This document shows, in pieces, positions 19,970-30,607 of a DNA stretch of 64,000 bases. The DNA is from Aquilaria yunnanensis (lineage: Eukaryota; Streptophyta; Magnoliopsida; Malvales; Thymelaeaceae): NCBI GenBank assembly GCA_039654915.1, contig CM077593.1:40208501-40272500 (forward strand), written 5' to 3'. The translations under genes were made by a program, and so were the position numbers. Every line of letters begins with the position of its first letter. Position 1 is the first letter of the stretch. The notes beneath the pieces are model-generated. The model was given only the letters and a program-made list of their open reading frames with translations. It was not told the origin of the DNA and searched no databases.

Positions 19970-22371
19970 CCCATGTTGTACCACTACGGAGAAATTAGCG
20001 AAATGGACAACTAAGTTGGTTCTTCCTTCTTATGTCACCACCAGACTACCCCATCTCGGCCATTTCAACTTCATCAACAATAGCGGCGAGGTTACTATTT
20101 TCTAAGCCAAGCTGAAGGCCGGACTTTAGTTTCCCCTGCCGAAGTTGATTTGTGACTTTTTCCAATTCCATGGCATAGCCGTGAATCAGCTTCCTCCCAA
20201 TTGATATTCTTATTTCAATGTTTTTCTCTACATGTGTAGGGTTTTCAAGATATACCTCACTTTATCATTTTCATGCAGTACTACAAGCTCTATCCGGTCT
20301 CGAACAGTGGCTTCTATTTCTTGCTACCTCGGGGATCTGGGAGCACAAAATACATGTTCACCTTCGGCACTAAAGATAGTTGGCAAGGGTGGCAAAAGAA
20401 GTTCTTTTTCCTGAAGGTAGCAGAGGGATGGTTGCATGTGCCGACCAAGTGGGCCTGGGGGACGCTAGAGATGGATGTTGTAGATCCCAAGAAGTTGCTA
20501 ACTCCTGAGTTGGTGGCGAGGTTTGAGGATTTTGACAATCGTAACAGAGCTGTCACAGACTGGATGCCGAGGCTCCCTCAGGCTCCTTGCATCCCTTCCC
20601 CATTAAGTGGGACCTTATGACCGAAGAGGTCCTTCAGGAGTTAAGGGTGATCAAGGAGCACAAGACTGACCTCGGCATGCCAGCTCCTGCCATTCACGAG
20701 AAGAAGTCCTGGTTGGTGATGTTCCTTCGGAATGAGCTCACATTCAAAGCTCTCGTTGAGAGTAAGTCACTTCCCAAGTTTTGGTATAAGTATCCCTATG
20801 GACTTACACTGATGTTTTATTTCTTTTTTAGAGATGGGCGATCAATCTGTGGCTTTCTACAAGTCTCTGTTCCTCGGCCAAGCCGAGAAGGGGGAATAGA
20901 AGAAGAAAGCCGCCCCGAAGAGGCGGACGGCATCTGGAGGGGGGCCATCTTTGGCCAAAAAAGTGAAGAAGGACCTTCTCCCCCCTCCCTTGAAGGATGC
21001 TACGGAGGTCTGGGACCAGCCTTCCGCCCACGCCGACCCGCCATCAGAGGTGACTACCCTCCCCATTCCCGGGAGTCCTATCACTTCGGCAGACATCTTA
21101 GGTACTTCGGCAAGAGGCCCCTGCACTGAAGAGCTCGAAGAGCGAAGGAGAAGCAAGGGTAAACACATCCCTACCAAGGTGGAGAAAGTCTTCGACTCTG
21201 ATGATGACATTGTCGAGGTTCCGCCAGGTTTGCCCTTTAGCCATTTCTTCAAAAATTCAAACATTTTTAGGATTCTCCATCATTTAGACGTATGGCTAAG
21301 GGACAATATACTGATGGAACTACCACGTGACTTTGCAGAAGAACTGGCGCCCTTGGCATGGATGGTGCAGCACGCCCAAAAGCGGGCCCTTCGGGACTCC
21401 CATATCCTAAAGGATAAGGTTCCGGGGGAGCCTTTCTAGGCCTTCACGGAGGACATGAATTTGTTCTCCGAAGATAGCCAGCAAATGGCTCCCCAAATGG
21501 CGAAGGGCGTGCTCTCCCAAGCCACTTTTAGATCTTTGCCAGATGAGTGCCCGAATGAGGAGGTGCTCGTTGCGAGGTTGTCCCAACACGCTACCCAGGT
21601 ATTCTTCAAACCCTTCAAGTTTTCCTAAGTGTTTTGGTTTTCTTTTGTAAATCTTCACCAAACGTCCTTCTTTTTTGTAGCTCTTGGTGTACACCGGATA
21701 CTTCAGAGCTTAGGCAGCAAAACAATCTTCAGTTCGATCTTGGACTGAAGACCGTCTCGAGAAGGCCAACGGATTTTTTGCCAATTCAGTCGTCAAGATT
21801 GCCGAGTTGAGCAAAATAGCCAAGGAGGAGGTTACCAAACTTCGGGAGGAATTCTTGAAGGGTCAGGAGGAGCTTTTAAAGGATTTATCCAAGAAGATGT
21901 CTGACCTCAGTGCGAAGGTCATCGAGCTGACTTCGGCAAATGAGGGTATCAAAAGGAGAAGGAGGAAGACTCTACTCTCTTGACAAGGCCCTAGCTGAAA
22001 ATGTAGACCTTCAAGCTGAGGTCAAGGCACTGAAGAAGGAGACGAAGAAGAAGTAGAAGACGAAGAAGCTGGAGAAGGAGGTCACTGATTTGAAGAATGA
22101 GGTGGAAGACTTGCCTGTTGAGAAAGACAAGGCTAACCAGGCGACAAAAGTTGCTTTCCAAGATGGCTTCTTTCTGGCTCAACACCAAGTATTGGTGAAG
22201 TATCCAGACCTCGACCTCTCCTTCTTGGCTGCTCCGAACATCCCAGAGGGGCCTCGCTAGGCTTGGTCAAAGATTGAGCACCTCAACCTGCCATTTACCC
22301 CTCCTCCGGTGCCGAAGGTCGTGGCAAAGGATGTTTGTGATGGAGCTTCTCACGATGGCGGAGTCTCTTAG
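19970..22371 (+). pseudogene. Family C antisense gene, decayed, four exon positions preserved
   Basis: It is homologous to the B antisense gene but much diverged. Matching segments are exon 1 (from 19970, 5' end lost to B1, to 20761), exon 2 (20832-21227), exon 3 (21339-21598) and exon 4 (21681-22371). Splice-like GT-AG sites occur at the same places as in B, and exon 3 is exactly 260 bp in both. Stops include TAA at 20103-20105 and TAGs near 20128, in exon 2 (about 20897) and in exon 3 (about 21437); exon 4 is also broken. Exon 4 retains a Lys/Glu-rich coiled-coil remnant and the block PDLDLSFL. Confidence 0.8.
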
Positions 22372-22812
22372 GCGTCCAGGGCTTTACTTTCTCTTTTTTC
22401 TTTGTAACCTTCTTTTTGTAGCCTCCTCCTTGTTAATAAAATTCTTTCTTTCCTCCAAAATTTGGCTAAGTCTCAAGGCAAGTTTTTCCTTAAGTAATTT
22501 CTAGCTCCAAGGGTTAGTTTGACCATTTTCGGTCGAGGACCCTCGGGAAGACATGTCTTCTCACTTTCTATCAACCGTGTTCGACATAACATTAGTTTCG
22601 ACGATTGTCTTTTGGCAAACCTTTGCCTGTTTTTACTAGCTGTGTTTGGTTGACGCACCTTCAGAGAAAATACGTGACTTTTTTGTAAGTAAACATTCGC
22701 ACCTTCCTCCGTTAGGTTGCTTAGGTGGGGCTTATTTTCCCAGGAACTTTTTTGTAGTTAGGAACTTTTTCAGGGAATTTTACACCTAGAAGTTTTTTAC
22801 TTAGAAATTTTT
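22372..22812. other. Family C region between antisense gene and pol 3' ends
   Basis: A T-rich stretch follows the antisense stop, with AATAAA near 22436 as a possible polyadenylation signal for that gene. The hairpin tandem repeats found at this place in family B are not recognisable here. Confidence 0.5.
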
Positions 22813-23501
22813 CTAAGTGTAAAACATTTTCAAAGTGTCTGAATGCCATGTGTTCTTCAGTTCCCACCTTCGGTACTTCCGAGCTTATAGACTCCTGGCC
22901 AAACCTCTTCAAGGACTAAATAGGGTCCTTCCCAGTTTGCCTGAAGTACTCAGTGAGATGGTCTTCGGGCTTCAAACTCAGCTTTTCGAAGTACAAGGTC
23001 TCCATTCCAAATTCCTTTTCGTTTGATGTGCAAGTTCACAGCCATGGCCACTCTTTGTTGAAAGGCTTTTCTTCTAAGTTCAGCTACTTCTCTGTGTTCA
23101 TCAACTAGGTCAAGCTTAACTCTCAATTTGAGGTCATTGCCATCTTCATCGAACACTTGTACCCTAACCGACGGTTGGACCAACTCGATAGGAATGATGG
23201 CTTCTGTGCCGAAGACAAGCGAGAAAGGCATCTCCCCTGTGGCTCTTCGGGGTGTTGTTCGATAACTCCACAGCACATTAGGGATTTCTCCTCACCATTT
23301 TTCCTTTTGCATCCCTCAATCTCTTTTTCAAACCATTTTTTATGGTTCTATTGGACACCTCTACCTATCCGTTGCTCTGGGGATAAGCTACCGGAGCAAA
23401 GTACATTTTTCTCCCGAGGTTGGTAATGAATTCTTGGAATCCCTTGTTAATAAACTGGGAACCGTTGTCGGCCATTATTACCCTCGGTATGCCGGACCTG
23501 C
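22813..23501 (-). pseudogene. Family C pol 3' end: integrase core end and C-terminal domain
   Basis: Minus-strand segments match B integrase. They include MADNGSQFINKGF and PQSNG around the catalytic core, the LWSYRTTPRRATGE block (22950-23276) and the terminal TWHSD motif with a stop at 22813-22815. Frames are broken between segments. B2 inserted within this integrase, so the upstream part continues at 34668. Confidence 0.85.
23497..23501. repeat. Target-site duplication CCTGC, left of B2
   Basis: CCTGC immediately precedes the B2 LTR and is repeated at 34663-34667. Confidence 0.95.
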
Positions 23502-24368
23502 TGATAGCCAAAGGCTGTCGCCTCAATTTGGCCGAATACCCTGCCACAACAACGGCCAGAAGAACTGGCGCTTCCCGGGAATAGGTGGAATCATGCACCT
23601 CGGGAGATAGCCTGAGAGCTCCGAGCCTCGGCACGCCAGTAAAACTTGAGGACTCCATTCGCCCCCCAAGGTTGTGAACAACGCGCCTTCGGAAAAGTGG
23701 CACCAGACATTGCTGCCCGAATATGATATCCCCGAAGGCGGAACCCCCTGGAACTGGGAACCCCCGAACTGAGGGTAGGCTTCCCGAAGAGGCTCTGTCC
23801 GAACTAGAGGACGACCTCGCCCAGGGACCCCGGGAGTACGGCAGGCGCATTTAAGGAAGCATTTAAGGAAGCCTCTGACACGTCCCACCACAGACGTAAA
23901 AAGTCGCCCTGACGCGCAGACGCCATCAGAATCATATCATGGCCCGTCTCAGCACAAGGCTCGAGGCCATCTAGTTACCAACTATCTGTCCCCTACGCCC
24001 AGACGTTCAGGAGCATCCGACCGCACACGTGTCATGATCTGAACGGGCTAGGTATTCCTATATATACAGGAAATAAATACTTGACAGGAGGTTGGCAGGC
24101 CGGAGATACAGCTCCCATACTCTGAGAAAAGACCAGGCGAGACTTTTCTGCCTTTCTCTTTGAGCTAGTGACTTTCTCCTTCTTCCGGCCACCACTGACT
24201 TGGGCGTCGGAGGCTCCCCCCCCGGAAAAACACTCCGGGGGCCTCCTGACCCTGTTTCCCAGTTTTCCAGGTACTCTCCTAGAGGCGATCCACCTTCCAG
24301 GCGTTCTCCCTCCTAGAAGTCTCCTCAACAGTCATCATGACTCACAACGATGAGGCCCTGGGCCATCA
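23502..24368 (+). repeat. 5' LTR of B2 (867 bp)
   Basis: It runs from TGATAGCCAAAGGC to GGGCCATCA. The Gag-Pol reading frame begins inside its right end (ATG at 24337). Confidence 0.97.
24026..24066 (+). promoter_or_regulatory. B2 LTR promoter: G-box and TATA box
   Basis: CACGTG within ACACGTGTCA (24026-24031), an ABRE/G-box-type core, lies 28 bp before TATATATA (24059-24066). The same pair occurs in every B LTR: 34321/34354, 47939/47972 and, reversed, 38767/38732. Confidence 0.7.
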
Positions 24369-27300
24369 TTTGGCGCCGTCTGTGGGAACCCGCTCGCAGA
24401 TTGCCGTCGTTGAGACTCGGCGTTCTAAGGACAAGGGACTCCCAAGGTCCTCGTCCGCGCCTGAGATACAACCGGCTGCTGAGCAGACACTCCCAGAGAC
24501 TTCTACGCCCGAGGAGGACCGCCCTCTGGTAATCACCATGAGCTTCTTGAGGGACTTTCAGCGCTCGGTCGTTGCTGAAATGACTCAGCAGATCGACCGA
24601 AGATGGCCACAGCAGTCGCAGGCCCAGAAACCCTCCTCATCAACACGCCCTCGGGAGAGAAGCCCCAAGTCTACACACCGCAGTTCAGAAAGTGGAGATC
24701 CTCGCGGAGAATCATCCACAGAAGATATAGCCCTCGGGAAATGGCCTGTGGGACAAACCGGGTCCAAGCGACCGAGAGTCTCACAGCGAAGCAGTTCGTC
24801 GCCTGAGGTGAGGGCCCTGACCCCTCCGCGCCGAACTCGCTCCCCGAAAAGGCGCCGTCGATCACCCTCCCGCGTAAATGGTCCTAGCGCCACTGCGCTT
24901 ATGGAAAGGATATTGGCACGGCTGGACAGAGTGGAAAAGCAAGTGACCAGAAAACCCGTTTGGGACAGGCTGTCGGGGGCGTTATGCGAAGATGGCTCCC
25001 CGTTTATTCGCACCGTCGTTGAGGCAGCTATGCCAGGCGACTTCAGAGTGCCTAGGCTGGAGATCTATGATGGCTGGACTGATCCACAGGCCCATCTGAC
25101 GAAGTACAGGCGGAGCATGATAATGCACGGAGCTGATGACGCTACCATGTGCAAATGCTTTGAAGTCACCCTCACGGGCCCAGCAACAGCATGGTACAAT
25201 TCGTTGCCCCCAGGGACTATCACTGAGTTTCAGGAGTTGTCCACAGCCTTTACCCAGCAGTTCATTGGGAGCAGGCCGACGGCCAAAATGCCTGTACAGA
25301 TGTTCGACATAGAGCAGAGAAACGGAGAGACGATCCGAGACTATGTCGAACGATTCAACAGGGAAGCACTCAGCGTCCCGGACTTCCGGCCCGAAATCCG
25401 CATCCTCGCTATGACACGGGGCCTTCGGCGTGACTCACAGCTGTTCTACGAGTTCTCAAAGGACCCCCCGGAGACCCTCGGAGAATTTTACCGAAGGGCA
25501 GAACAGCACATGACAGCCGAGGAATTGAGGATGGCGGGGCCGAAGTCTGATCATCACCGCGCCGAAGGGTCCAGCCAGCAAGCTCGGTATCTTTCTGAAC
25601 ACACAGGTCGACCACGGCGAATGCGAGGAAAGAAACCTCAAAGTTTCACACCCTTGAGCACGACACGGACCAACATTCTCATGGCGCTGGAAAGGCAAGG
25701 GACGCAGATTCGGCGGCGAAAGGCCATGGCCGCCGATAATAAGAAGAATGCCAAGAAGTTCTGCCAGTTTCATCGCGACCACGGTCATGACACCGAAGAC
25801 TGCTTCCAGCTGAAGAAGTACATAGAGTCGCTGATCAAACAGGGCCAACTTCGCAAGTACCTGCGGATGCCCTCCCCTAAAGGCAGAAAAGAGGAGGAAG
25901 AGAGGGCCGAAAACGAGGACTATGACTCCGACAGGCGGAGAAACAGAAGTCCAAAAAGGCGCCTTCCACCTCCAGTAGGGGTCATCCAAACCATCACCAC
26001 GGGGCTCCCATCCTCGGAAAGAAAGCGGAAGGCCAGAGAAATTGCTGTTATGGAGTATCAAAGTCCATCAAAGAAATTGGCTCGCAAAGATGGCTCCACT
26101 GTCGTCTTCCCCCACGACGACCCGCTGCTGATAATGGCGAGAATAGGGAACTGGGACGTCAAGAGAGTGTTGCTTGATGATAGCTCAAATGCTGACGTCC
26201 TATTCTCGCACTTACTGCCGAGCCTGGGCATCACCAGCAGCGAGCTGAAACCTGTCACCACGCCCACCTTCGGCGTTGGGCCATCCGAACTACCCGTCCT
26301 CGGATGGATCGACCTCCCTTTGATGATGAAAGGCACTTCGGTAGACGGAGCAGCTGAGTTGTACGCGTCCACAATGACAAGATTCATCGTCATGGATGTC
26401 CCGTCTTCGTACAACGCCATCCTTGGAAGGCAGACTCAGGGGAACCTGCACATTCGCCCCGATGTGAAGTACTTGACTGTCACATTCGCCACCAAGGATG
26501 GAGATGCAGAGGTCTTCATCGACCAAGCCGAGGTAAGAAAGGTGTTTGTAAAAACACGAAAGGCTCCGGCAAACAGCTCTACACAAACGGTGGAGGCAAA
26601 GGCGCAGGAGAAAGGCAAAGAAGGAGATCCCCCAGAAGCAGAAACGAAAGCAGTAGATCTTGTCCCAGGACAATCTACCCGAATAGGGAAGAGCTTGGCC
26701 AAAGGTGATAAGGAAAATCTTGTATCCTTTCTGCTAAAAAATAAAGATCTGTTTGCCTACTCGCCGAAAGACATGCCAGGAGTGAACCCTGGCATAATAC
26801 AGCACAGCCTCAAAGTAAGCCCGGAAGCAAAACCTGTCAGGCAAAAGAAACGAAGCATCTCAGCCCACAAAAGCAACTTTGTGAAAACCGAAGTCCAGCG
26901 CCTATTGGATGCTGAAGTTATCAGGGAGGTCAAATACCCCGAATGGTTAAGCAACGTGGTCATGGCCACAAAAGAAGGTAGCAGCAAACTCCGGATGTGC
27001 ATTGATTTCAGAAACTTGAACGATGCTTCCCCGAAAGACTCATTTCCCCTCCCGCCAATAGATCAACTGGTAGATTCAACGGCCGAATACGGGCTCCTGA
27101 GCTTCCTAGATGCCTTCAGCGGCTACCATCAGATAAGGATGGACCCGGAAGATGAAGAGAAAACTGCCTTCATCACCGAGGGAGGAACGTACTGCTATAT
27201 AAGAATGCCCTTCGGGCTGAAAAATGCAGGAGCCACCTACCAGAGACTGATGAACAAGGTCTTTAAAGACCAAATGGGGAGAAACATGGAAGTATATGTT

Positions 27301-29835
27301 GACGATATGATAGTAAAAAGCAAGCTGCCCGGCTACCACGTTGCAGATTTGGAGGAAACCTTCCAAAAGCTCAGAGCCTTCGGGATTCGCCTTAACCCCG
27401 AGAAGTGTATGTTCGGGGTGACGTCGGGAAAATTCCTTGGGTACATGGTATCCGAAAGAGGCATCGACGCCAATCCTGAGAAGATTAAGGCTCTGCTTGA
27501 GTTCCGAACTCCTGCCACAGTGAAAGACGTGCAGAGACTAACCGGAAGAATAACCTCTCTGAGTAGGTTTATTTCCAGGTACGGAGATAGGTGTCGACCT
27601 TTCTTCAAAGTCCTCACAAAGGCAGCAAAGATGGAAGGCGACCTCGGAAGAAACAATCATCTCTGGGAAGGAGATTGCCAAAAGGCCTGGGAAGAACTCA
27701 AAGTCTACCTGGCCAGCCTGCCGACTCTGCGGCAACCTCGGGAGGGAGAACCCCTCGTACTATACCTCGCCGTCACAGAAAAGGCCGTGAGCTCGGTCCT
27801 GATAAAAGAAGAAGGGCCGAAAGAATGGCCGGTCTACTATGTCAGCAAGTCCCTGCATGGCGCCGAAGTCAGGTACCCTTTGCTTCAAAAAGCTATATAC
27901 GCCTTGGTGCTTGCAGGAAGAAGACTACGACCATATTTCCAGGCTCACCCCATCATCGTCCGAAGTAGTCTACCACTACGGGATGTCATGAAGAGAGTTG
28001 ATCATTCGGGAAGGCTCTCCAAGTGGTGCATAGAGCTTGGCGAACACGAAATCACGTATGAGCCTCGAAAGGCCATAAAAGCCCAAGCATTGGCAGATTT
28101 TATCGCCGAAATACCCACCACTGAGGAGAACCACTCAGATCCGAAAGAAGGGGAGCCAGAATGGACCTTGCATGTTGACGGAGCCTCGGGGTCCGAACAC
28201 CAGGGAGCTGGAATAGTTATCAGAGGACCCGAAGGCCTGGAGGTGATGAAGGCTATCAAGTTCAGCTTCAACGTCACTAATAATGTGGCTGAGTATGAAG
28301 CCCTCATAGCGGGATTACGCTTGGCCAGAAAAATTGGCGTGAGAAGCTTAAGGGCTCACAGCGATTCCCAGCTGGTAGTTCGGCAGACGGCAGGAGATTA
28401 TGGGGCGAAGGACCCCATCTTGGCAAAATACCACGAGCTGGTAAGAAATCTCATCCAAGAGTTTGACGCCGTACGGATCGAAAATGTACCCCGGCGGAAT
28501 AACACTGAGGCAGATTGCTTAGCAAAGTCCAAAACATACACCGAGGTGCTAGACCATCCAAGCATCTCCGTGCTAAGCGTAACGACCTCGGGAATGGGGT
28601 GGAAGGACCCCATAAAGAGATACCTCGCAGAGAATGAGCTTCCCGAAGACGCCGGCGATGCTGCAAGACTGCGAAGACGTGCCGGAAGATTCTTCCTGAT
28701 TTGTGAAGAGTTATATCGGCAAGGATATGCAAATCCGCTGCAGAGATGTGTGGGCGAAGAGGATACTGAGATGGTCCTCGAAGAAGTCCACGAAGGCATG
28801 TGCGGCTCGCACGTTGGAACTGATGCCCTTGCAGCAGTGATACTCCGCCAAGGATACTTCTGGCCTACCCTGAGAAAGGACGCAAGGCAGTTCGTCCAGA
28901 AGTGCGGTAGTTGCCAGAGACATGCAAAAATCCAGAGGATACCCTCGGAAATGGTAACGTCGGCAGACTATCCTTGGCCCTTCGCAGTCTGGGGTATAGA
29001 CCTCATTGGGCCACTCCCCACAGCGCCCGGAGGCGTGAAATTCTGCGTGGTAGCAGTGGACTATTTCTCAAAGTGGGTAGAGGCAGAACCACTAGCAACT
29101 ATCTCGGCAAAAGAAGTGCAGAAGTTCGTGTGGAAAAACATCGTATGCAGATTTGGCATACCGAGGGTACTAGTAGCTGATAATGGATCCCAGTTCATAG
29201 ACAAAGGATTCCAGGAATTCATCAGCGACCTCGGAATAAAGATGCACTTCGCCCCAGTAGCTCACCCCCAAAGCAATGGGCAGGTGGAAGTATCAAACAG
29301 GACCATAAAAGATGGCCTGAAAAAGAGACTTGGGGAAGCCAAGGGGAAATGGCCAGGAGAACTCCAAAGTGTATTGTGGAGCTACCGAACGACGCCACGA
29401 AGAGCCACAGGGGAAACTCCCTTCTCACTCGTCTTCGGAACAGAGGCCATTATCCCAATAGAGATAGTTCAGCCTTCAATACGGGTGCAAGTATTTGATG
29501 AAGGCGGAAACGACCTCGGCCTGAGAACCAAGCTCGACCTTGTCGCCGAACACAGAGAAATAGCCGAGCTGAGAAGAAAAGCTTTCCAGCAAAGAGTGGC
29601 CGCGGCTATCAACTTAAAAGCCAGGCCAAAAGAAATCAAAAAAGGAGACCTCGTTCTCCGAAAGGCCGACTTCGCACCCCGAAGGCCAGCTCACGGAGTA
29701 CTTCGCGCAAATTGGGAAGGACCTTATCTGGTTCTCGCCGAAGTACGAAAAGGCGTGTACAAGCTTGGCGACGCCGAAGGCATAGAATTGAAAAACACTT
29801 GGCATTCAGATGCCTTGAAAAAATTCTACGCCTAA
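24337..29835 (+). CDS. B2 Gag-Pol polyprotein, 1832 aa, uninterrupted
   Basis: One frame encodes: gag core (about residues 240-400); zinc-knuckle-like [14 protein letters not shown] (from 476); protease (active-site region 614-616, reading D-D-S where B3, B4 and C have D-D-G); RT with YVDD (987-990); a first RNase H domain lacking the TDAS-type Asp; an archaeal-type RNase H (VDGAS Asp 1281, then Glu and Asp residues of AEYEAL, HSDSQ and TEADC); and integrase with a zinc region from His 1485 and catalytic D1555, D1615 and E1651 (35-residue D-E spacing). It ends KKFYA. The first ATG (24337) lies in the LTR; the next in frame is near residue 68 (TMSFL). RT also has Ser for the Cys seen elsewhere in NDACPKDSF. 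The frame is intact, but activity is doubtful because of the protease change. Confidence 0.95.
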   Translation: MTHNDEALGHHLAPSVGTRSQIAVVETRRSKDKGLPRSSSAPEIQPAAEQTLPETSTPEEDRPLVITMSFLRDFQRSVVAEMTQQIDRRWPQQSQAQKPSSSTRPRERSPKSTHRSSESGDPRGESSTEDIALGKWPVGQTGSKRPRVSQRSSSSPEVRALTPPRRTRSPKRRRRSPSRVNGPSATALMERILARLDRVEKQVTRKPVWDRLSGALCEDGSPFIRTVVEAAMPGDFRVPRLEIYDGWTDPQAHLTKYRRSMIMHGADDATMCKCFEVTLTGPATAWYNSLPPGTITEFQELSTAFTQQFIGSRPTAKMPVQMFDIEQRNGETIRDYVERFNREALSVPDFRPEIRILAMTRGLRRDSQLFYEFSKDPPETLGEFYRRAEQHMTAEELRMAGPKSDHHRAEGSSQQARYLSEHTGRPRRMRGKKPQSFTPLSTTRTNILMALERQGTQIRRRKAMAADNKKNAKKFCQFHRDHGHDTEDCFQLKKYIESLIKQGQLRKYLRMPSPKGRKEEEERAENEDYDSDRRRNRSPKRRLPPPVGVIQTITTGLPSSERKRKAREIAVMEYQSPSKKLARKDGSTVVFPHDDPLLIMARIGNWDVKRVLLDDSSNADVLFSHLLPSLGITSSELKPVTTPTFGVGPSELPVLGWIDLPLMMKGTSVDGAAELYASTMTRFIVMDVPSSYNAILGRQTQGNLHIRPDVKYLTVTFATKDGDAEVFIDQAEVRKVFVKTRKAPANSSTQTVEAKAQEKGKEGDPPEAETKAVDLVPGQSTRIGKSLAKGDKENLVSFLLKNKDLFAYSPKDMPGVNPGIIQHSLKVSPEAKPVRQKKRSISAHKSNFVKTEVQRLLDAEVIREVKYPEWLSNVVMATKEGSSKLRMCIDFRNLNDASPKDSFPLPPIDQLVDSTAEYGLLSFLDAFSGYHQIRMDPEDEEKTAFITEGGTYCYIRMPFGLKNAGATYQRLMNKVFKDQMGRNMEVYVDDMIVKSKLPGYHVADLEETFQKLRAFGIRLNPEKCMFGVTSGKFLGYMVSERGIDANPEKIKALLEFRTPATVKDVQRLTGRITSLSRFISRYGDRCRPFFKVLTKAAKMEGDLGRNNHLWEGDCQKAWEELKVYLASLPTLRQPREGEPLVLYLAVTEKAVSSVLIKEEGPKEWPVYYVSKSLHGAEVRYPLLQKAIYALVLAGRRLRPYFQAHPIIVRSSLPLRDVMKRVDHSGRLSKWCIELGEHEITYEPRKAIKAQALADFIAEIPTTEENHSDPKEGEPEWTLHVDGASGSEHQGAGIVIRGPEGLEVMKAIKFSFNVTNNVAEYEALIAGLRLARKIGVRSLRAHSDSQLVVRQTAGDYGAKDPILAKYHELVRNLIQEFDAVRIENVPRRNNTEADCLAKSKTYTEVLDHPSISVLSVTTSGMGWKDPIKRYLAENELPEDAGDAARLRRRAGRFFLICEELYRQGYANPLQRCVGEEDTEMVLEEVHEGMCGSHVGTDALAAVILRQGYFWPTLRKDARQFVQKCGSCQRHAKIQRIPSEMVTSADYPWPFAVWGIDLIGPLPTAPGGVKFCVVAVDYFSKWVEAEPLATISAKEVQKFVWKNIVCRFGIPRVLVADNGSQFIDKGFQEFISDLGIKMHFAPVAHPQSNGQVEVSNRTIKDGLKKRLGEAKGKWPGELQSVLWSYRTTPRRATGETPFSLVFGTEAIIPIEIVQPSIRVQVFDEGGNDLGLRTKLDLVAEHREIAELRRKAFQQRVAAAINLKARPKEIKKGDLVLRKADFAPRRPAHGVLRANWEGPYLVLAEVRKGVYKLGDAEGIELKNTWHSDALKKFYA
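24371..24386 (+). promoter_or_regulatory. Primer-binding site of B2
   Basis: TGGCGCCGTCTGTGGG lies 2 bp after the LTR. The first nine bases fit the 3' end of a plant Asp tRNA; the rest does not, so the primer tRNA is left unassigned. The site lies inside the open Gag-Pol frame. Confidence 0.8.
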
Positions 29836-29995
29836 GGTTGAGCGGAAGAAGTATGTTGTACAAGAAATATTCTAAGTACAAAATGGTCTAGAGAAGAATG
29901 GTCTTGAGAAAAATTTTCAAGTATACCAAAATTGTCCAAGACAGATTTCCGCGAAGGTGCTCACCACGAAAAAAGCGGTTGTGACTTCCCGAAGC

Positions 29996-30475
29996 CCCTT
30001 GAGCCACTATGCTCGGGAAAAATGGGAAACAAGAATCTTGCAAAGGTACTCAGCATAATCAGTGCAGAGAAAATTTTCCGAACACCCTTGAGCGAACATG
30101 CTCGGGAGAAAGGGAAAGCAAGAATCTCGCAAAAATACACGCCAAAACAAAAGCAGAGGTAATTTCCGAACACCCTTGAGCGAACGTGCTCGGGAAAAAG
30201 GGAATGAGCAATCTCGTGAAGATTTTCCTAAGTCCCTTGAGCAAATATGCTCGGGACAATAGGAAGACAGAAAAATTTGGCTAAAGATTTTCCGAAGGCC
30301 CTTGAGCGAACATGTTCGGGATAAAAGGAAACAAAAAGCCTGCAAAAGACTTAGCCAAATTTTTGCAAATTTTCCAGAAAGTCTCTTGAGCGAGCACGCT
30401 CGGGACAAAGGAAGGTAAAAAGTTTCTTTGGTTGCAGGTTTTCCGAAAGTCTCTTGAAGCGAACGTGTTCGGGAC
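29996..30475. repeat. B2 3' region tandem repeats (7 hairpin-core units)
   Basis: Same family and unit number as B1, from the core at 29996 to TTCGGGA at 30475. The remainder of 29836-30607 shows nothing else. Confidence 0.85.
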
Positions 30476-30607
30476 AGTGGAAATGAAGAAACTTGCAAGA
30501 AAGGACTTAGCCGAAAAGATTGTTCATTTAGAGCAAACGCTGCCTTACAAAAGAAGTGTCCAAAGAAGGAGCACGAAGGAGAAAAATAAGAGGAGCCCTA
30601 AAGCAAA

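Larger units (their letters stand above)
19970..23501 (-). mobile_element. Family C (older Tat-lineage) element, left piece
   Basis: This is the 3' portion of a minus-strand element: the antisense gene (reading +), its downstream region, and the C-terminal end of pol (reading -). It resumes at 34668 after the B2 insertion. Its 3' LTR would be left of B1 and is not seen. It is clearly diverged from family B at nucleotide level, with many lesions. Confidence 0.85.

Noticed and set aside
24371..24386. Assigning the B primer site firmly to tRNA-Asp
   Set aside because: Only the first nine bases fit; the remaining bases differ from the Asp tRNA end, so the primer is left open.
25456..26061. Minus-strand frames opposite B2 gag-pol (up to about 200 residues)
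   Set aside because: They are mirror frames of a GC-rich coding strand, repeated wherever gag-pol occurs, with no start context or domain support.
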